This document shows, piece by piece, positions 18,102-26,131 of a DNA stretch of 64,000 bases. A program made the position numbers and the translations under genes. Position 1 is the stretch's first letter. Each line of letters opens with the position of its first letter. The notes under the pieces were generated by a model, which worked only from the letters and a program-made list of their open reading frames with translations, ran no database searches and was not told where the DNA came from. The stretch is from JAJXSS01 sp964547135 (lineage in GTDB: Bacteria > Planctomycetota > Phycisphaerae > Phycisphaerales > Phycisphaeraceae), in contig CAZJMK010000007.1 in the NCBI GenBank assembly GCA_964547135.1, forward strand, positions 12,839-76,838, written 5' to 3'.

Positions 18102-18983
18102 TCAGGCTTTTGCTTTGCCGATGAAAAACCCGATCAGGCCGAGGATGATGCTCACCAAGAGCAGGCCGCCGGCGTAGATCATCAGCGTGCCCATGCTTTT
18201 GGCGATGGTGGTCACCATGGCTGAGGGAATGCCCGTCAGGCTGTTGGCCACGACAATCAGCAACACCACCAGGGCCACCGTCGCTCCAATCAGAAAACCC
18301 AAAGACATACCGCTGCCTGCCGGGTCGTATGCTTCTTCAGCCATCATGGTCACGGGCATGGCTGTGGGGGTGACATCATCCCCGCCGCCCAGTTCTGCAA
18401 GCGCGCCGGCTCCGACAGCCGTACCGCTTGGTTGCTGGCCCTGACCCTCGGCCCCGAGCACCGATTCCATCACGCCCGTCGCCCCTGCTCCGGTTTGACC
18501 CGCGAGCAATGAATCCCCCGACTGGCCTTCGCCTTCCTTGGCGGGGTAAATTTCATCCAGCAGTTCCGCACCCAGGCTGGTGTCATCACTTTCACGGGTC
18601 AGGTCCAAAAGCCCACTGCCTGAGCCGACGCTTTCGAGGGTGACTTCGCCTTCCTCCGGCTGATCACCGGGGGCGTGCTTGGTGATTTGCGTCTGTGCCA
18701 TCGGGTCCGCCGGTTCGACTTCATCCGCCTCGAACACGTTCATGCCCGTGCCTTCGCGCGGGTCACCTTTGCGACCTTCCGGCGCCAGGCTGATCTGCGA
18801 ACCGCTGCTGTCGGCTGCACCGACCTTGCCGACCAGGTTGTCCACCTGATCGCGCTTGAACATCAGTTTGTCACGATCCCGGAATTGCTGAAGTTTGCCG
18901 CTGGTCGCCAGGTCCTTGACCTGCTCGGCGGAAATGCCCAGCGTCTGGGCGGTCTCTTCGATTGTGTAAAACATCTTGGCCAT
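18102..18983 (-). CDS. Membrane-tethered helix-turn-helix protein
   Basis: A 293-residue protein with AGGGAG seven bases before its ATG. Residues 5-50 (MFYTIEETAQTLGISAEQVK... then KLQQFRDRDKLMFKRDQVD) are a MerR/excisionase-type winged helix-turn-helix. About 160 residues of acidic, low-complexity linker follow. The C-terminus has two long hydrophobic segments: LGFLIGATVALVVLLIVVA and, after a short polar turn, LMIYAGGLLLVSIILGLIGF. This layout suggests a DNA-binding or DNA-binding-derived head fixed to the inner membrane. It is isolated between repeat clusters. The role is unknown, and the N-terminal domain might serve in protein contacts rather than DNA binding. Confidence 0.7.
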   Translation of the reverse strand: MAKMFYTIEETAQTLGISAEQVKDLATSGKLQQFRDRDKLMFKRDQVDNLVGKVGAADSSGSQISLAPEGRKGDPREGTGMNVFEADEVEPADPMAQTQITKHAPGDQPEEGEVTLESVGSGSGLLDLTRESDDTSLGAELLDEIYPAKEGEGQSGDSLLAGQTGAGATGVMESVLGAEGQGQQPSGTAVGAGALAELGGGDDVTPTAMPVTMMAEEAYDPAGSGMSLGFLIGATVALVVLLIVVANSLTGIPSAMVTTIAKSMGTLMIYAGGLLLVSIILGLIGFFIGKAKA

Positions 18984-19360
18984 GATGAGACTCCCTGCAA
19001 CCCAAGATTAGCGATCACGATGCACACTCAATACCCGACCCCCCTCGCCCGCCGGCCACCGCAACAACGCATGTCCCTGAATCCACCACTTTAAATCGCC
19101 GACCGATGTCTGACAAGCGCGGTACGAACCAAGGTCACGGTTCATTGGTGGTATTTGTTTAGCGCGGACGCTTTGCGTCGGCGTTTCGGGTTGGCTTATT
19201 TGTTCCACTTGACCACTTGGCCACTTCTTCAACTGATTAACCGACTCACTGACCAACCGATCAACCACTTCGACCTGACGCGATAAATCGCGGCGCTAAC
19301 ATACAACTACGGTTCCGACACTTGGCCATTCGACCACTCGACCACTTCATTCCGACGACT
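18984..19360. repeat. Intergenic region with short hairpin repeats
   Basis: No gene was found. Elements seen are the GCGGACGC hairpin at about 19158-19183, TTGACCACTTGGCCACTT and ATTAACCGACTCACTGACC units at 19205-19262, and the GCGATAAATCGC hairpin (reverse) at about 19277-19299, followed by more GACCACTCGACCACT units. A promoter for the upstream helix-turn-helix gene was not discernible. Confidence 0.75.
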
Positions 19361-20359
19361 TTACTCCTCAATCACCTTCAGCGCGATCAAATCCTGCACA
19401 TCGATCAGCCCCACCGGTTTGCCCTGGTCATCGACCACCGGTATTTCGTCCAGCCGTTTTTCCCGCATCAATTGCACCGCTTCGCGCACCACGGCTGCGT
19501 CGGACAAAGCCGTCGGGTTGCGGGTCATCACCTCACGGATCGGCTTATTCAGCACGCTCACTCCGTCACGCAACAACAACCTGCGTAAATCCGCATCCGT
19601 GAATATGCCGCTGAGTTTGCCGTTTTCATTGACCAGCAGCACCGCCCCCGCTCGTCGCGGCGTTTGGGCTGCCTGTTGCAGCACCGCCTGCACCTGCACA
19701 CCCTCCGACACCAGCGGCAGGTTCACCCCCACCCGAAAACGCAACGCCTGAGTGATCGGCATCATTTGCCGACCAAGCTGCCCCCCCGGATGCGACTTGC
19801 GAAAGTCCGTCGCGGTGAACCCCTTTTTGTCACTGACTGAAAGTGCCAAGGCATCCCCCAGTGCCAGTATCGCAGTGGTCGTGGCCGTGGGCGCCAAATT
19901 GTGCGGACAGGCTTCGGTGATGTCGCCCAAATTCAAAAGCACATCCGCCAGGCGCGCCAGGTGGCTGTCGGGTTTGCCGGTGATGGCGACAATCGGGACA
20001 CCATCCTGTTTGAGCAATGCCGCCAGAGCGACGACTTCCTCGGTTTCGCCCCCGTAGCTGAGCATGAGGGCCACATCCTCACGCCGAATGCGCCCCAGGT
20101 CCCCGTGCATGGCCTCGGCCGGGTGCAAAAAATGCGAAGGCGAACCCGTGGAGGCGAGCGTGGCACTGAGTTTGGTGCCGATCAGCCCCGACTTGCCCAG
20201 CCCGGTGACCACGACCATACCCTTGCAATCAGCCAGCAAGGTCACCGCCCGGTCGAAGGCTTCGTCCAGCCGATCGACCAAGGACAACACCGCTGCCGCC
20301 TCGGCACGCAGCACTTTTTCCGCCAGTTCCCGTTGCGGGGTTTTGTACAGATCAGGCAT
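19361..20359 (-). CDS. kdsD: Arabinose 5-phosphate isomerase (KpsF/GutQ family)
   Basis: A 332-residue protein with a SIS sugar-isomerase domain followed by two CBS domains, the full architecture of D-arabinose 5-phosphate isomerase, which makes the precursor of Kdo. SIS features are VVVTGLGKSGLIGTKLSATL, SGSPSHFLHPAEAMHGDLG-like spacing (here LASTGSPSHFLHPAEAMHGD), LMLSYGGETEEV and ATTTAILALGDALALSV. The glycine-rich KSHPGGQLG closes the domain. The CBS pair ends with IPVVDDQGKPVGLIDVQDL. Cytoplasmic. Together with the two LptF/G permeases in the window it suggests a lipopolysaccharide-type outer membrane. It is downstream of the E1 gene on the same strand, separated by a 65-base repeat. Confidence 0.92.
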   Translation of the reverse strand: MPDLYKTPQRELAEKVLRAEAAAVLSLVDRLDEAFDRAVTLLADCKGMVVVTGLGKSGLIGTKLSATLASTGSPSHFLHPAEAMHGDLGRIRREDVALMLSYGGETEEVVALAALLKQDGVPIVAITGKPDSHLARLADVLLNLGDITEACPHNLAPTATTTAILALGDALALSVSDKKGFTATDFRKSHPGGQLGRQMMPITQALRFRVGVNLPLVSEGVQVQAVLQQAAQTPRRAGAVLLVNENGKLSGIFTDADLRRLLLRDGVSVLNKPIREVMTRNPTALSDAAVVREAVQLMREKRLDEIPVVDDQGKPVGLIDVQDLIALKVIEE

Positions 20360-20409
20360 GATGCAATCGTACCGCGCCGGTGATGTTGGATGAAGCGGTC
20401 CAATGACAC

Positions 20410-20474
20410 TGACGCCGAGGGCTTTAGCCCCGGCTTTCTTTCACAAACATCCGGCCCTAAAGGGCACGGCGTCA
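20410..20474 (+). repeat. GACGCCGAGGGCTTTAGCCCC element
   Basis: The left arm GACGCCGAGGGCTTTAGCCC and the right arm CCGGCCCTAAAGGGCACGGC bracket a variable centre. The element occupies the gap between E1 and kdsD. Other copies are at about 31347, 33284, 36272, 37604, 61637 and 62332, with a left-arm fragment at 37492. Confidence 0.85.
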
Positions 20475-20481
20475 CGAAAAA

Positions 20482-22959
20482 TTAAATCCCCAATGCACTG
20501 CGGCGCAACAACTCCTTCACATCACCAGGCCGTTTCACCGCATACCCCTGCAACGGAATCACATGCTCGTGAATCGCGTCCAGTATGTCGTTGGGGAACG
20601 GGAAGAAGGTGTCCTCCACCTCATCCGCAGGTGTGATCCAATTCCGCGCCCCCACCACCACCGGCGGAGCATCCAACTCGTCAAACGCCAGTTGCGTGAT
20701 CTTCGTCGCCATCGTCTGCAATACACTGCCCCGCTCACAGGCATCACTGGCCAGCACAATCTTGCGCGTCTTTTTCACCGACTCCAAAACCAGTGTGTAA
20801 TCAAACGGCACAATGCTGCGGGCATCAATCACCTCCACCGACAACCCGTATTGCTCTTCCAAAACTTTTGCTGCGTCCAATGCCCGGTACAAGGTCGCCC
20901 CCACCGTCAAAATCGTCAGGTCCTTGCCGACCTTCTTCACGTCAGGCTGACCCATCGGCACCTCATACCGCCCTTCCGGGACACCGCCTTGGGCAAACAT
21001 CTCCGGCATGTCGTACAACCGTTGACTTTCAAAAAACACCACCGGGTCCGTGCCCAATAGCGCCGCGTACATCAGCCCCTTGGCGTCATAGGGCGTCGCA
21101 GGGAACACCACCTTCAACCCCGGTATATGCGCACACAACGCTGTCCAATCCTGACTGTGCTGCGCTCCGTATTTACTGCCCACCGACACCCGCAACACCA
21201 CCGGCATTTTCAGCAAACCGCCCGACATCGACTGCCACTTGGCGAGCTGATTGAAAATTTCATCGCCCGATCGGCCCATGAAATCGCAATACATCAATTC
21301 CACCAACGGACGACCGCCTTCCAAGGCATACCCCACCGCTGTGCCGACAATCGCTCCTTCACTGATCGGCGAATTGAATAATCGGTGATACGGCAAGGCC
21401 TCGGTCAGCCCGCGATACACCGCAAACGCCCCGCCCCAGTCACGGTTTTCCTCCCCGTAAGCCACCAGCGTCGGGTCGGTGTAAAACATGTCCACAATCG
21501 CTTCAAACAGCGCATCACGCATCAGCACGCACTTGCTCTTGGCCAGCGGCTTGCCCGCTGCATCGACACCAGTGCGCGACTTGCCCACCAAACTTTTACT
21601 ACGCGGGTTGTCACTGATTTTTTCAATCAACACCTCCGGCTTACGGTCCTCCAACTTTTCCACACGACCGTTGGAAAACATCGTTTGTTCCAACAAGTTA
21701 CCCGGCTGCATCAGGTCCGCGCGCGGGCTGATGTTCAAATCAATCGCCTTCTGATAGCAGCGCAGCATCATCGCATCAATGCCCGCTTTCATCGTGTCGA
21801 TATCGCCCTGTTTGCATACGCCTGCTTCGATCAGTTGCTGCCCGAACACGTGCAACGGGTCCTGCTGCTGCCAGGCTTCGACTTCCTGTTTGTCGCGGTA
21901 GCTCGACGCATCGGATGGTGAGTGGCCTGAAAAACGATAGGTCACGGTATCCAGCAGCACCGGGCCGTCGCCTTTTTCGATGATCGCTTTTTTACGACCG
22001 ATGGCATCGACCACCGCCAGGGGGTTAAAGCCGTCGATGCGCTCAGCGTGCATCTGATTGGGGCACAACCCTGCGCCGAGGCGCGCCAGCATTTTGAAAC
22101 CCATGGTTTCGCCGACCGGTTGGCCGCCCATCCCGTAAAAGTTGTTGACGAAGTTGACGATCAACGGCAGGCCGTGTTTGTGAGCACCGGTCCATAACTC
22201 TTTGAACTGGTCCATGGTGGCAAAGCACAGGCCTTCCCACACCGGCCCGCAACCCGCCGAGGCATCGCCGATGTTGGCAATCACCAACCCCGGTTTGCGA
22301 TTGACATGTTTGAAGAGGGCAGCCCCCACCGCGATGTCGCCCGATCCGCCCACGATGGCGTTGTTGGGGTAAATGCCAAAGGGCGGAAAGTAGGCGTGCA
22401 TCGATCCGCCCAGCCCTTTGTTGAAGCCGGTTTCACGGGCGAATATTTCCGCCAGGGCGCCGTACACCAGGTAATCGATCGCCAGTTCGCGGGTGGTGCC
22501 TTTGAACCCTTGTTCGACGACCTTGAGGCATTGTCCGCCGAAGTAGTTTTGCATGAGGCTCATCAGCCGGGGGTCATCGAGCTTGGCGATGGCGGACAAG
22601 CCCTTGGCCAGAATTTCACCATGGCTGCGGTGCGAGCCGTAAATGTGATCGTCCACCGTGAGCAGATACATTTCGCCCACTGCGGTCGCTTCCTGTCCGA
22701 TCGACAGGTGCGCAGGCCCGCGATGGTTGTATTCGATGCCCTGGTAGTTGCCCTGACGTTTGACGTTGTCGAGCATGGTTTCAAAGGCGCGAATCACCAT
22801 CATGTCGAACTGAATGCGCAGCAGGTCAGCCTTGGTGAACTGACCCGAGGCCAATTCGTCCTTGATCGACCGGTCATAACTGTTGACCGGAATCGGTTGG
22901 AAGGTGATCTGCGCTTTGCTGCGCGCGGTTTTGGGGTCGATCATCACACTTTTGGGCAT
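20482..22959 (-). CDS. Fused 2-oxoacid dehydrogenase E1 (alpha-beta) subunit
   Basis: An 825-residue thiamine diphosphate enzyme that decarboxylates a 2-oxo acid and passes the acyl group to the E2 lipoyl arm. Residues about 60-400 are the alpha part, with GSHRSHGEILAKG and the ThDP/Mg motif starting GDASAGCGPVWEG and ending VNFVNNFYGM. Residues about 490-815 are the beta part, with YGEENRDWGGAF, NSPISEGAIVGTAVGYALEG and the transketolase C-domain VIDARSIVPFDY. Most bacteria encode the two as separate chains. AGGAG precedes the ATG by seven bases. It lies 155 bases downstream of deoR on the same strand, with the E2 and E3 genes diverging. The substrate could be pyruvate, acetoin or a branched-chain oxo acid. 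Confidence 0.88.
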   Translation of the reverse strand: MPKSVMIDPKTARSKAQITFQPIPVNSYDRSIKDELASGQFTKADLLRIQFDMMVIRAFETMLDNVKRQGNYQGIEYNHRGPAHLSIGQEATAVGEMYLLTVDDHIYGSHRSHGEILAKGLSAIAKLDDPRLMSLMQNYFGGQCLKVVEQGFKGTTRELAIDYLVYGALAEIFARETGFNKGLGGSMHAYFPPFGIYPNNAIVGGSGDIAVGAALFKHVNRKPGLVIANIGDASAGCGPVWEGLCFATMDQFKELWTGAHKHGLPLIVNFVNNFYGMGGQPVGETMGFKMLARLGAGLCPNQMHAERIDGFNPLAVVDAIGRKKAIIEKGDGPVLLDTVTYRFSGHSPSDASSYRDKQEVEAWQQQDPLHVFGQQLIEAGVCKQGDIDTMKAGIDAMMLRCYQKAIDLNISPRADLMQPGNLLEQTMFSNGRVEKLEDRKPEVLIEKISDNPRSKSLVGKSRTGVDAAGKPLAKSKCVLMRDALFEAIVDMFYTDPTLVAYGEENRDWGGAFAVYRGLTEALPYHRLFNSPISEGAIVGTAVGYALEGGRPLVELMYCDFMGRSGDEIFNQLAKWQSMSGGLLKMPVVLRVSVGSKYGAQHSQDWTALCAHIPGLKVVFPATPYDAKGLMYAALLGTDPVVFFESQRLYDMPEMFAQGGVPEGRYEVPMGQPDVKKVGKDLTILTVGATLYRALDAAKVLEEQYGLSVEVIDARSIVPFDYTLVLESVKKTRKIVLASDACERGSVLQTMATKITQLAFDELDAPPVVVGARNWITPADEVEDTFFPFPNDILDAIHEHVIPLQGYAVKRPGDVKELLRRSALGI

Positions 22960-22998
22960 GGGCTGACTCCTGTTTTCGTATTCACCACCGAGACAACA

Positions 22999-23111
22999 AT
23001 GTGGCTGGGTGCTAGTGGCTGGGTGCTGGGCAGACTCGCTGATGCTGGTTGTTTTTCCTAGCTACCAGCCCCTAGCCCCTAGCTCCTTTTCTCTGTGTCT
23101 CTGCGGTGAAT
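22999..23111. repeat. GGCTGGGTGCTGG / CCAGCCCCTAGCC inverted repeat
   Basis: Between E1 and deoR lies a G-rich left arm (about 23000-23030) and a complementary C-rich right arm (about 23060-23090), then TCTGTGTCTCTGCGGTGAAT, a further dispersed unit also present near 29097 and 43572. Similar arms occur at 28999-29030 and 42868-42955. Confidence 0.7.
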
Positions 23112-23114
23112 GTT

Positions 23115-23948
23115 TTATGGTTCTTCGTTCGACTGCGTCTGCGGGACGATCACTTCAATATTCTGCCCACGGAAAAAGGTGAGCCAGGGTTCATCGGGGG
23201 TTTGATCGGTCACCAGTTTCTGAATCCGTGGCCAATCGACCAGCTTGAACAGTGACGCACTTTGAAACTTGCTGTGATCGACCACCACGATGGTTTCGCG
23301 GGCATGTTGGATCGCCAGGCGGTACAGGTGAGCACTGTCGATGTCGGCTGCCGAGGGGCCGAAGTCCATCGCCAGGCCGTCGGCGCCGATGAAGCATTGA
23401 TACCCGCGCAGTTGTTCGAGGGTGCTGGTGGCAATCGGGCCGATGGTGTCCATGCGATCGGGGCGATACTGCCCGCCCAGCATGATGAGACTGAGGTTGC
23501 CCGTGCCGTTGCCCCCGGTCATCGCCCCGCCTCCGTGATGGGTCTGCGTCACGCCCTGCAATTCAATCGCCAATCGGGTGCTGTTCAAAATGATCGACAG
23601 ATTGCGTCGCCGGCGAAGGTGGGCTGCCATTTCAAAACAGGTGGTGCCCGAATCCAAAAATACCTGGTCGTTGTCGGTCACCAGTTCAGCGGCGAGTGCC
23701 CCGACGATTTTTTTGGCGTCGAGGTTGCGCAGGTGCTTGGCGTCAAAGGAAAACCCGGAGACGGGCGACAGCGTCGCTCCGCCATGCACGAGGGTGAGTT
23801 TGCCATCGTCCGCCAGGCTGCGCAGATCACGGCGAATGGTGGCTTCGCTCACCGCCAGCACAGCCGACAGATCGCGCACCGTCAGGTGGGTTTTGTCCAC
23901 CAGACTGGAAAGAATGCGGTCACGTCGTTGAGCTGTGGCCATGGACAT
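23115..23948 (-). CDS. DeoR family transcriptional regulator
   Basis: A 277-residue sugar-responsive repressor. Residues 5-60 form the DeoR winged helix: RRDRILSSLVDKTHLTVRDL, then VSEATIRRDLRSLADDGKLT and the VHGGA wing. The effector domain is the DeoR C-terminal sensor (isomerase-like) with VFLDSGTTCFEMAAHL, SIILNSTRLAIEL, GADGLAMDFG and TIVVVDHSKF. Family members usually bind phosphorylated sugars. Two ATGs are in frame at the start and neither has a strong Shine-Dalgarno. It is divergent from E2 and upstream of E1, and candidate operators lie in the shared 219-base gap, so it probably controls both arms of the dehydrogenase island and itself. Confidence 0.9.
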   Translation of the reverse strand: MSMATAQRRDRILSSLVDKTHLTVRDLSAVLAVSEATIRRDLRSLADDGKLTLVHGGATLSPVSGFSFDAKHLRNLDAKKIVGALAAELVTDNDQVFLDSGTTCFEMAAHLRRRRNLSIILNSTRLAIELQGVTQTHHGGGAMTGGNGTGNLSLIMLGGQYRPDRMDTIGPIATSTLEQLRGYQCFIGADGLAMDFGPSAADIDSAHLYRLAIQHARETIVVVDHSKFQSASLFKLVDWPRIQKLVTDQTPDEPWLTFFRGQNIEVIVPQTQSNEEP

Positions 23949-23962
23949 AATCAGTCAAATCC

Positions 23963-23978
23963 GTTTTCGTTCGTTTGC
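23963..23978. promoter_or_regulatory. DeoR-type TTTCGTT-like direct repeats
   Basis: GTTTTCGTTCGTTTGC lies 15 bases upstream of the deoR start. DeoR-family operators in several bacteria consist of repeated TTTCGTTT-like units, so this is a plausible autoregulatory site. The match is by eye only. Confidence 0.4.
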
Positions 23979-24037
23979 ACATAGTGAACACCAAAACGTC
24001 AAAAAAGTCAATAGTTCAATCAAAATAATCAATTATT

Positions 24038-24052
24038 TCACTTGACAAGTGA
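24038..24052. promoter_or_regulatory. 15-bp palindromic operator candidate
   Basis: TCACTTG-A-CAAGTGA is a perfect palindrome with seven-base arms. It includes the -35 hexamer of the promoter proposed for the E2 gene, so a bound repressor would block RNA polymerase. DeoR is the obvious candidate protein. Confidence 0.55.
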
Positions 24053-24069
24053 CGGATTTAATCTAATTT
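24042..24069 (+). promoter_or_regulatory. Candidate sigma-70 promoter for the E2-E3 operon
   Basis: TTGACA (24042-24047) and TAATTT (24064-24069) are separated by 16 bases in an AT-rich stretch that stands out from its surroundings. It lies about 100 bases before the E2 start; a GCCGCGA-type hairpin repeat (24099-24123) lies in the predicted leader. Confidence 0.5.
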
Positions 24070-24098
24070 AGTCATATTGGTGTCTTCGGTGGTGATTG

Positions 24099-24123
24099 TT
24101 AGCGCCGCGACTTGTCGCGTCTG
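24099..24123 (+). repeat. Short hairpin repeat, TTAGCGCCGCGA type
   Basis: TTAGCGCCGCGACTTGTCGC forms a short stem. Relative to the common TTAGCGCCGCGATTTATCGC both arms have changed (GCGAC...GTCGC against GCGAT...ATCGC), so pairing is kept. Confidence 0.75.
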
Positions 24124-24167
24124 ACTGGCGCAGGCAGTGGTCGCAGGCAGTACTTTTCAGGTGACCC

Positions 24168-25940
24168 ATGGCTGAGTTGAAATTGCCCGCCACCTTACCC
24201 GCTGCTTGCGCCACGTTGCGCCGTTGGTTGGTGCAACCGGGGCAGTCGTTTGCCAAGGGTGCGATATTGGCGGAGTTGGAATTGGAAGACGCCCTGATTC
24301 ACCTGTCCGCCGTTGACGCGGGCACGGTGCAACAGGTGCGGGTACAGCCGGGGCAGACGGTGCAGGCTGGGGCGACTCTGGCGGTGCTTGCTTCGTCAAC
24401 GCCTTCAACATCAACGTCAACATCAACGTCAACATCATCATCAACAACAGCATCACCCACGACGGTTCAAACGGCGTCGGCGGGCCATGTCGGCAACACG
24501 AGCCAAACCAATGCCAACCGTGGAAAGGACAAACCCATGAGTAGCGATGCCGGCGAGGGTGCGACAACCGGGGGTATGACAACCGGGGGTATGACAACCG
24601 GGGGTATGACAACCGGGGGGGCGACACCGATATTGATGCCCCAGGCCGGGAACACGATGGAGGAAGGCCGGGTGCTTGCGTGGAAGGTTAAAGAGGGCGA
24701 CACGATTACTGTCGGGCAGGTGATTTGTGAAATTGAAACCGACAAGGCCACGATGGAATATGAATCGCCCCTGGCGGGCAAGCTTGCGAAAATCGTTGTA
24801 CCCGAAGGCGAGGCGGCACCAGTGAAGTCGCCGATTGCGTGGGTGGGGGATGGAATTTCGGATTTCGGATTTCGGATTTCGGATTTAGAAACGAAACAAG
24901 CTGATTCGGTCACTGCGCACGACTCGATTACGGCAGCACGAACTAACACTTCCGAAAATTCGAAATTCGACGGTCTCAATGGCGGCGATAGCCGCTCAAT
25001 TCGAAATTCGAAATCTTCCGAGGGTCGCCCCAAACTTTCACCCGCTGCCCGTGTTGTTGCGGCACAGCAGAACCTCGCCCCGGCGGCGCTGGCGGCTGCG
25101 GGCACCGGTTCGGGGCCGGGCGGTCGCATTCTCAGTACCGATGTGGCGAAACTGGCGAGTCAGATTGATACTCATGCAATAGCGCAGACACGCCCTCACC
25201 CTAGCCCTCTCCCGGAGGGAGAGGGGAAAAAAATCGCCGCATCAACCACAGTGGTTGCATCAACCCCCGCGGTGGATGGTGTGACCCGCAAGCCGATTTC
25301 GAAAATGCGTCGGGCGATCGGTTTGAATTTGCAGCAATCCAAGCAGACCGTGCCGCATTTTTACGTGCGTCAGACCATTGATGCCCAGCCGATGATCGCG
25401 TATCAGAAAGCGATGAAACCCCTGGCTGGGTGTTCGATCAACGACGTTATTTTGTATTTACTGGCACGCACCATGAAAGCGTTTCCAGCGTTTCGCAGTC
25501 GGCTGGAAGGCGACACGATGGTCGAGTTCGCGGCTGTGAACCTGGGCGTGGCGGTGGGGGTTGATGATGGGCTGGTGGTGCCGGTGCTGATGAACGCGGA
25601 CAGCCGATCATTGGCGGACCTTTCGGGTGAAACCAAACGGCTGGTCGAAAACGCCCGCAAAGGCAAGCTCGAAAACTTGGGCAAGGCTACCTTCACCGTC
25701 AGCAATCTGGGCATGTTCGGCATTGAGGAATTTGCCGCCATCATCAACCCGCCGGAGGCAGGCATACTGGCCGTGAGTGCCGCCCGTGAAGGGGTGCTGG
25801 TGAAAAATGGGGCGTTGCGTGCGGGGCAGGTGATGACGCTGACGATTTCCGCCGACCACCGCATCGTCGATGGCATGCTGGCGGCACAGTTCATGGCGGC
25901 TTTCAAACTAAATTTGGAAAACCCGGGCGCGGTGGCTTGA
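24168..25940 (+). CDS. 2-oxoacid dehydrogenase E2 (dihydrolipoyl acyltransferase)
   Basis: A 590-residue E2. Order: lipoyl-like domain (1-80) in which the lipoyl-lysine position reads LELEDALIHL, so the lysine is missing; Ser/Thr-rich linker; four 15-base tandem repeats giving TTGGM units (bases 24561-24620); a normal lipoyl domain (about 152-228) with IETDKATMEY, K193 being lipoylated; a linker; a peripheral subunit-binding domain (KLSPAARVVAAQQNL..GPGGRI); a second linker; and the acyltransferase core with DHRIVDG, catalytic H564 and D568. The linkers contain genomic repeats translated in frame: TTCGGATTTCG units at 24853-24887, TTCGAAAT units at 24955-25018 and a CCCTCTCCCGGAGGG element at 25191-25226 (peptide RPHPSPLPEGEG). 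It hands the acyl group to CoA and is the core of the complex with E1 and E3. Confidence 0.9.
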   Translation: MAELKLPATLPAACATLRRWLVQPGQSFAKGAILAELELEDALIHLSAVDAGTVQQVRVQPGQTVQAGATLAVLASSTPSTSTSTSTSTSSSTTASPTTVQTASAGHVGNTSQTNANRGKDKPMSSDAGEGATTGGMTTGGMTTGGMTTGGATPILMPQAGNTMEEGRVLAWKVKEGDTITVGQVICEIETDKATMEYESPLAGKLAKIVVPEGEAAPVKSPIAWVGDGISDFGFRISDLETKQADSVTAHDSITAARTNTSENSKFDGLNGGDSRSIRNSKSSEGRPKLSPAARVVAAQQNLAPAALAAAGTGSGPGGRILSTDVAKLASQIDTHAIAQTRPHPSPLPEGEGKKIAASTTVVASTPAVDGVTRKPISKMRRAIGLNLQQSKQTVPHFYVRQTIDAQPMIAYQKAMKPLAGCSINDVILYLLARTMKAFPAFRSRLEGDTMVEFAAVNLGVAVGVDDGLVVPVLMNADSRSLADLSGETKRLVENARKGKLENLGKATFTVSNLGMFGIEEFAAIINPPEAGILAVSAAREGVLVKNGALRAGQVMTLTISADHRIVDGMLAAQFMAAFKLNLENPGAVA

Positions 25941-25968
25941 AGTCGAGGAATTAGCCACGAAGTTGCAT

Positions 25969-26068
25969 AGATGGATCATGGATAAAGGATAATGGATGAT
26001 GTTCAGAAAGTCGTATCAACGACCATGTCCGATGGATTGAACATTATCCATGATCCATCATCCATTAA
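25969..26068. repeat. About 100-bp palindromic GGATCATGGATAAAGG element
   Basis: The left arm (ATGGATCATGGATAAAGGAT..TGATGTTCAG) is complementary in large part to the right arm (TTGAACATTATCCATGATCC..). It fills the E2-E3 gap and ends near a CTCTGCGGCG unit. Related elements are at 29181-29285 and 42196-42303. Confidence 0.8.
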
Positions 26069-26131
26069 CCATTTCTCTCTGCGAACTCTGCGGCGAAATC
26101 GGCTCGAAAATGATGCAATAGAAGCGCGTGA

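Noticed and set aside
24561..24620. Four 15-bp tandem repeats as a phase-variation switch
   Set aside because: The unit length is a multiple of three, so copy-number change would alter only linker length and not reading frame.
24853..25018. Possible CRISPR-like array of TTCGGATTTCGGATTT repeats
   Set aside because: The units are about 9 bases, tandem or loosely spaced, with no unique spacers of constant length, and lie inside the E2 frame. No cas gene is present anywhere in the window.
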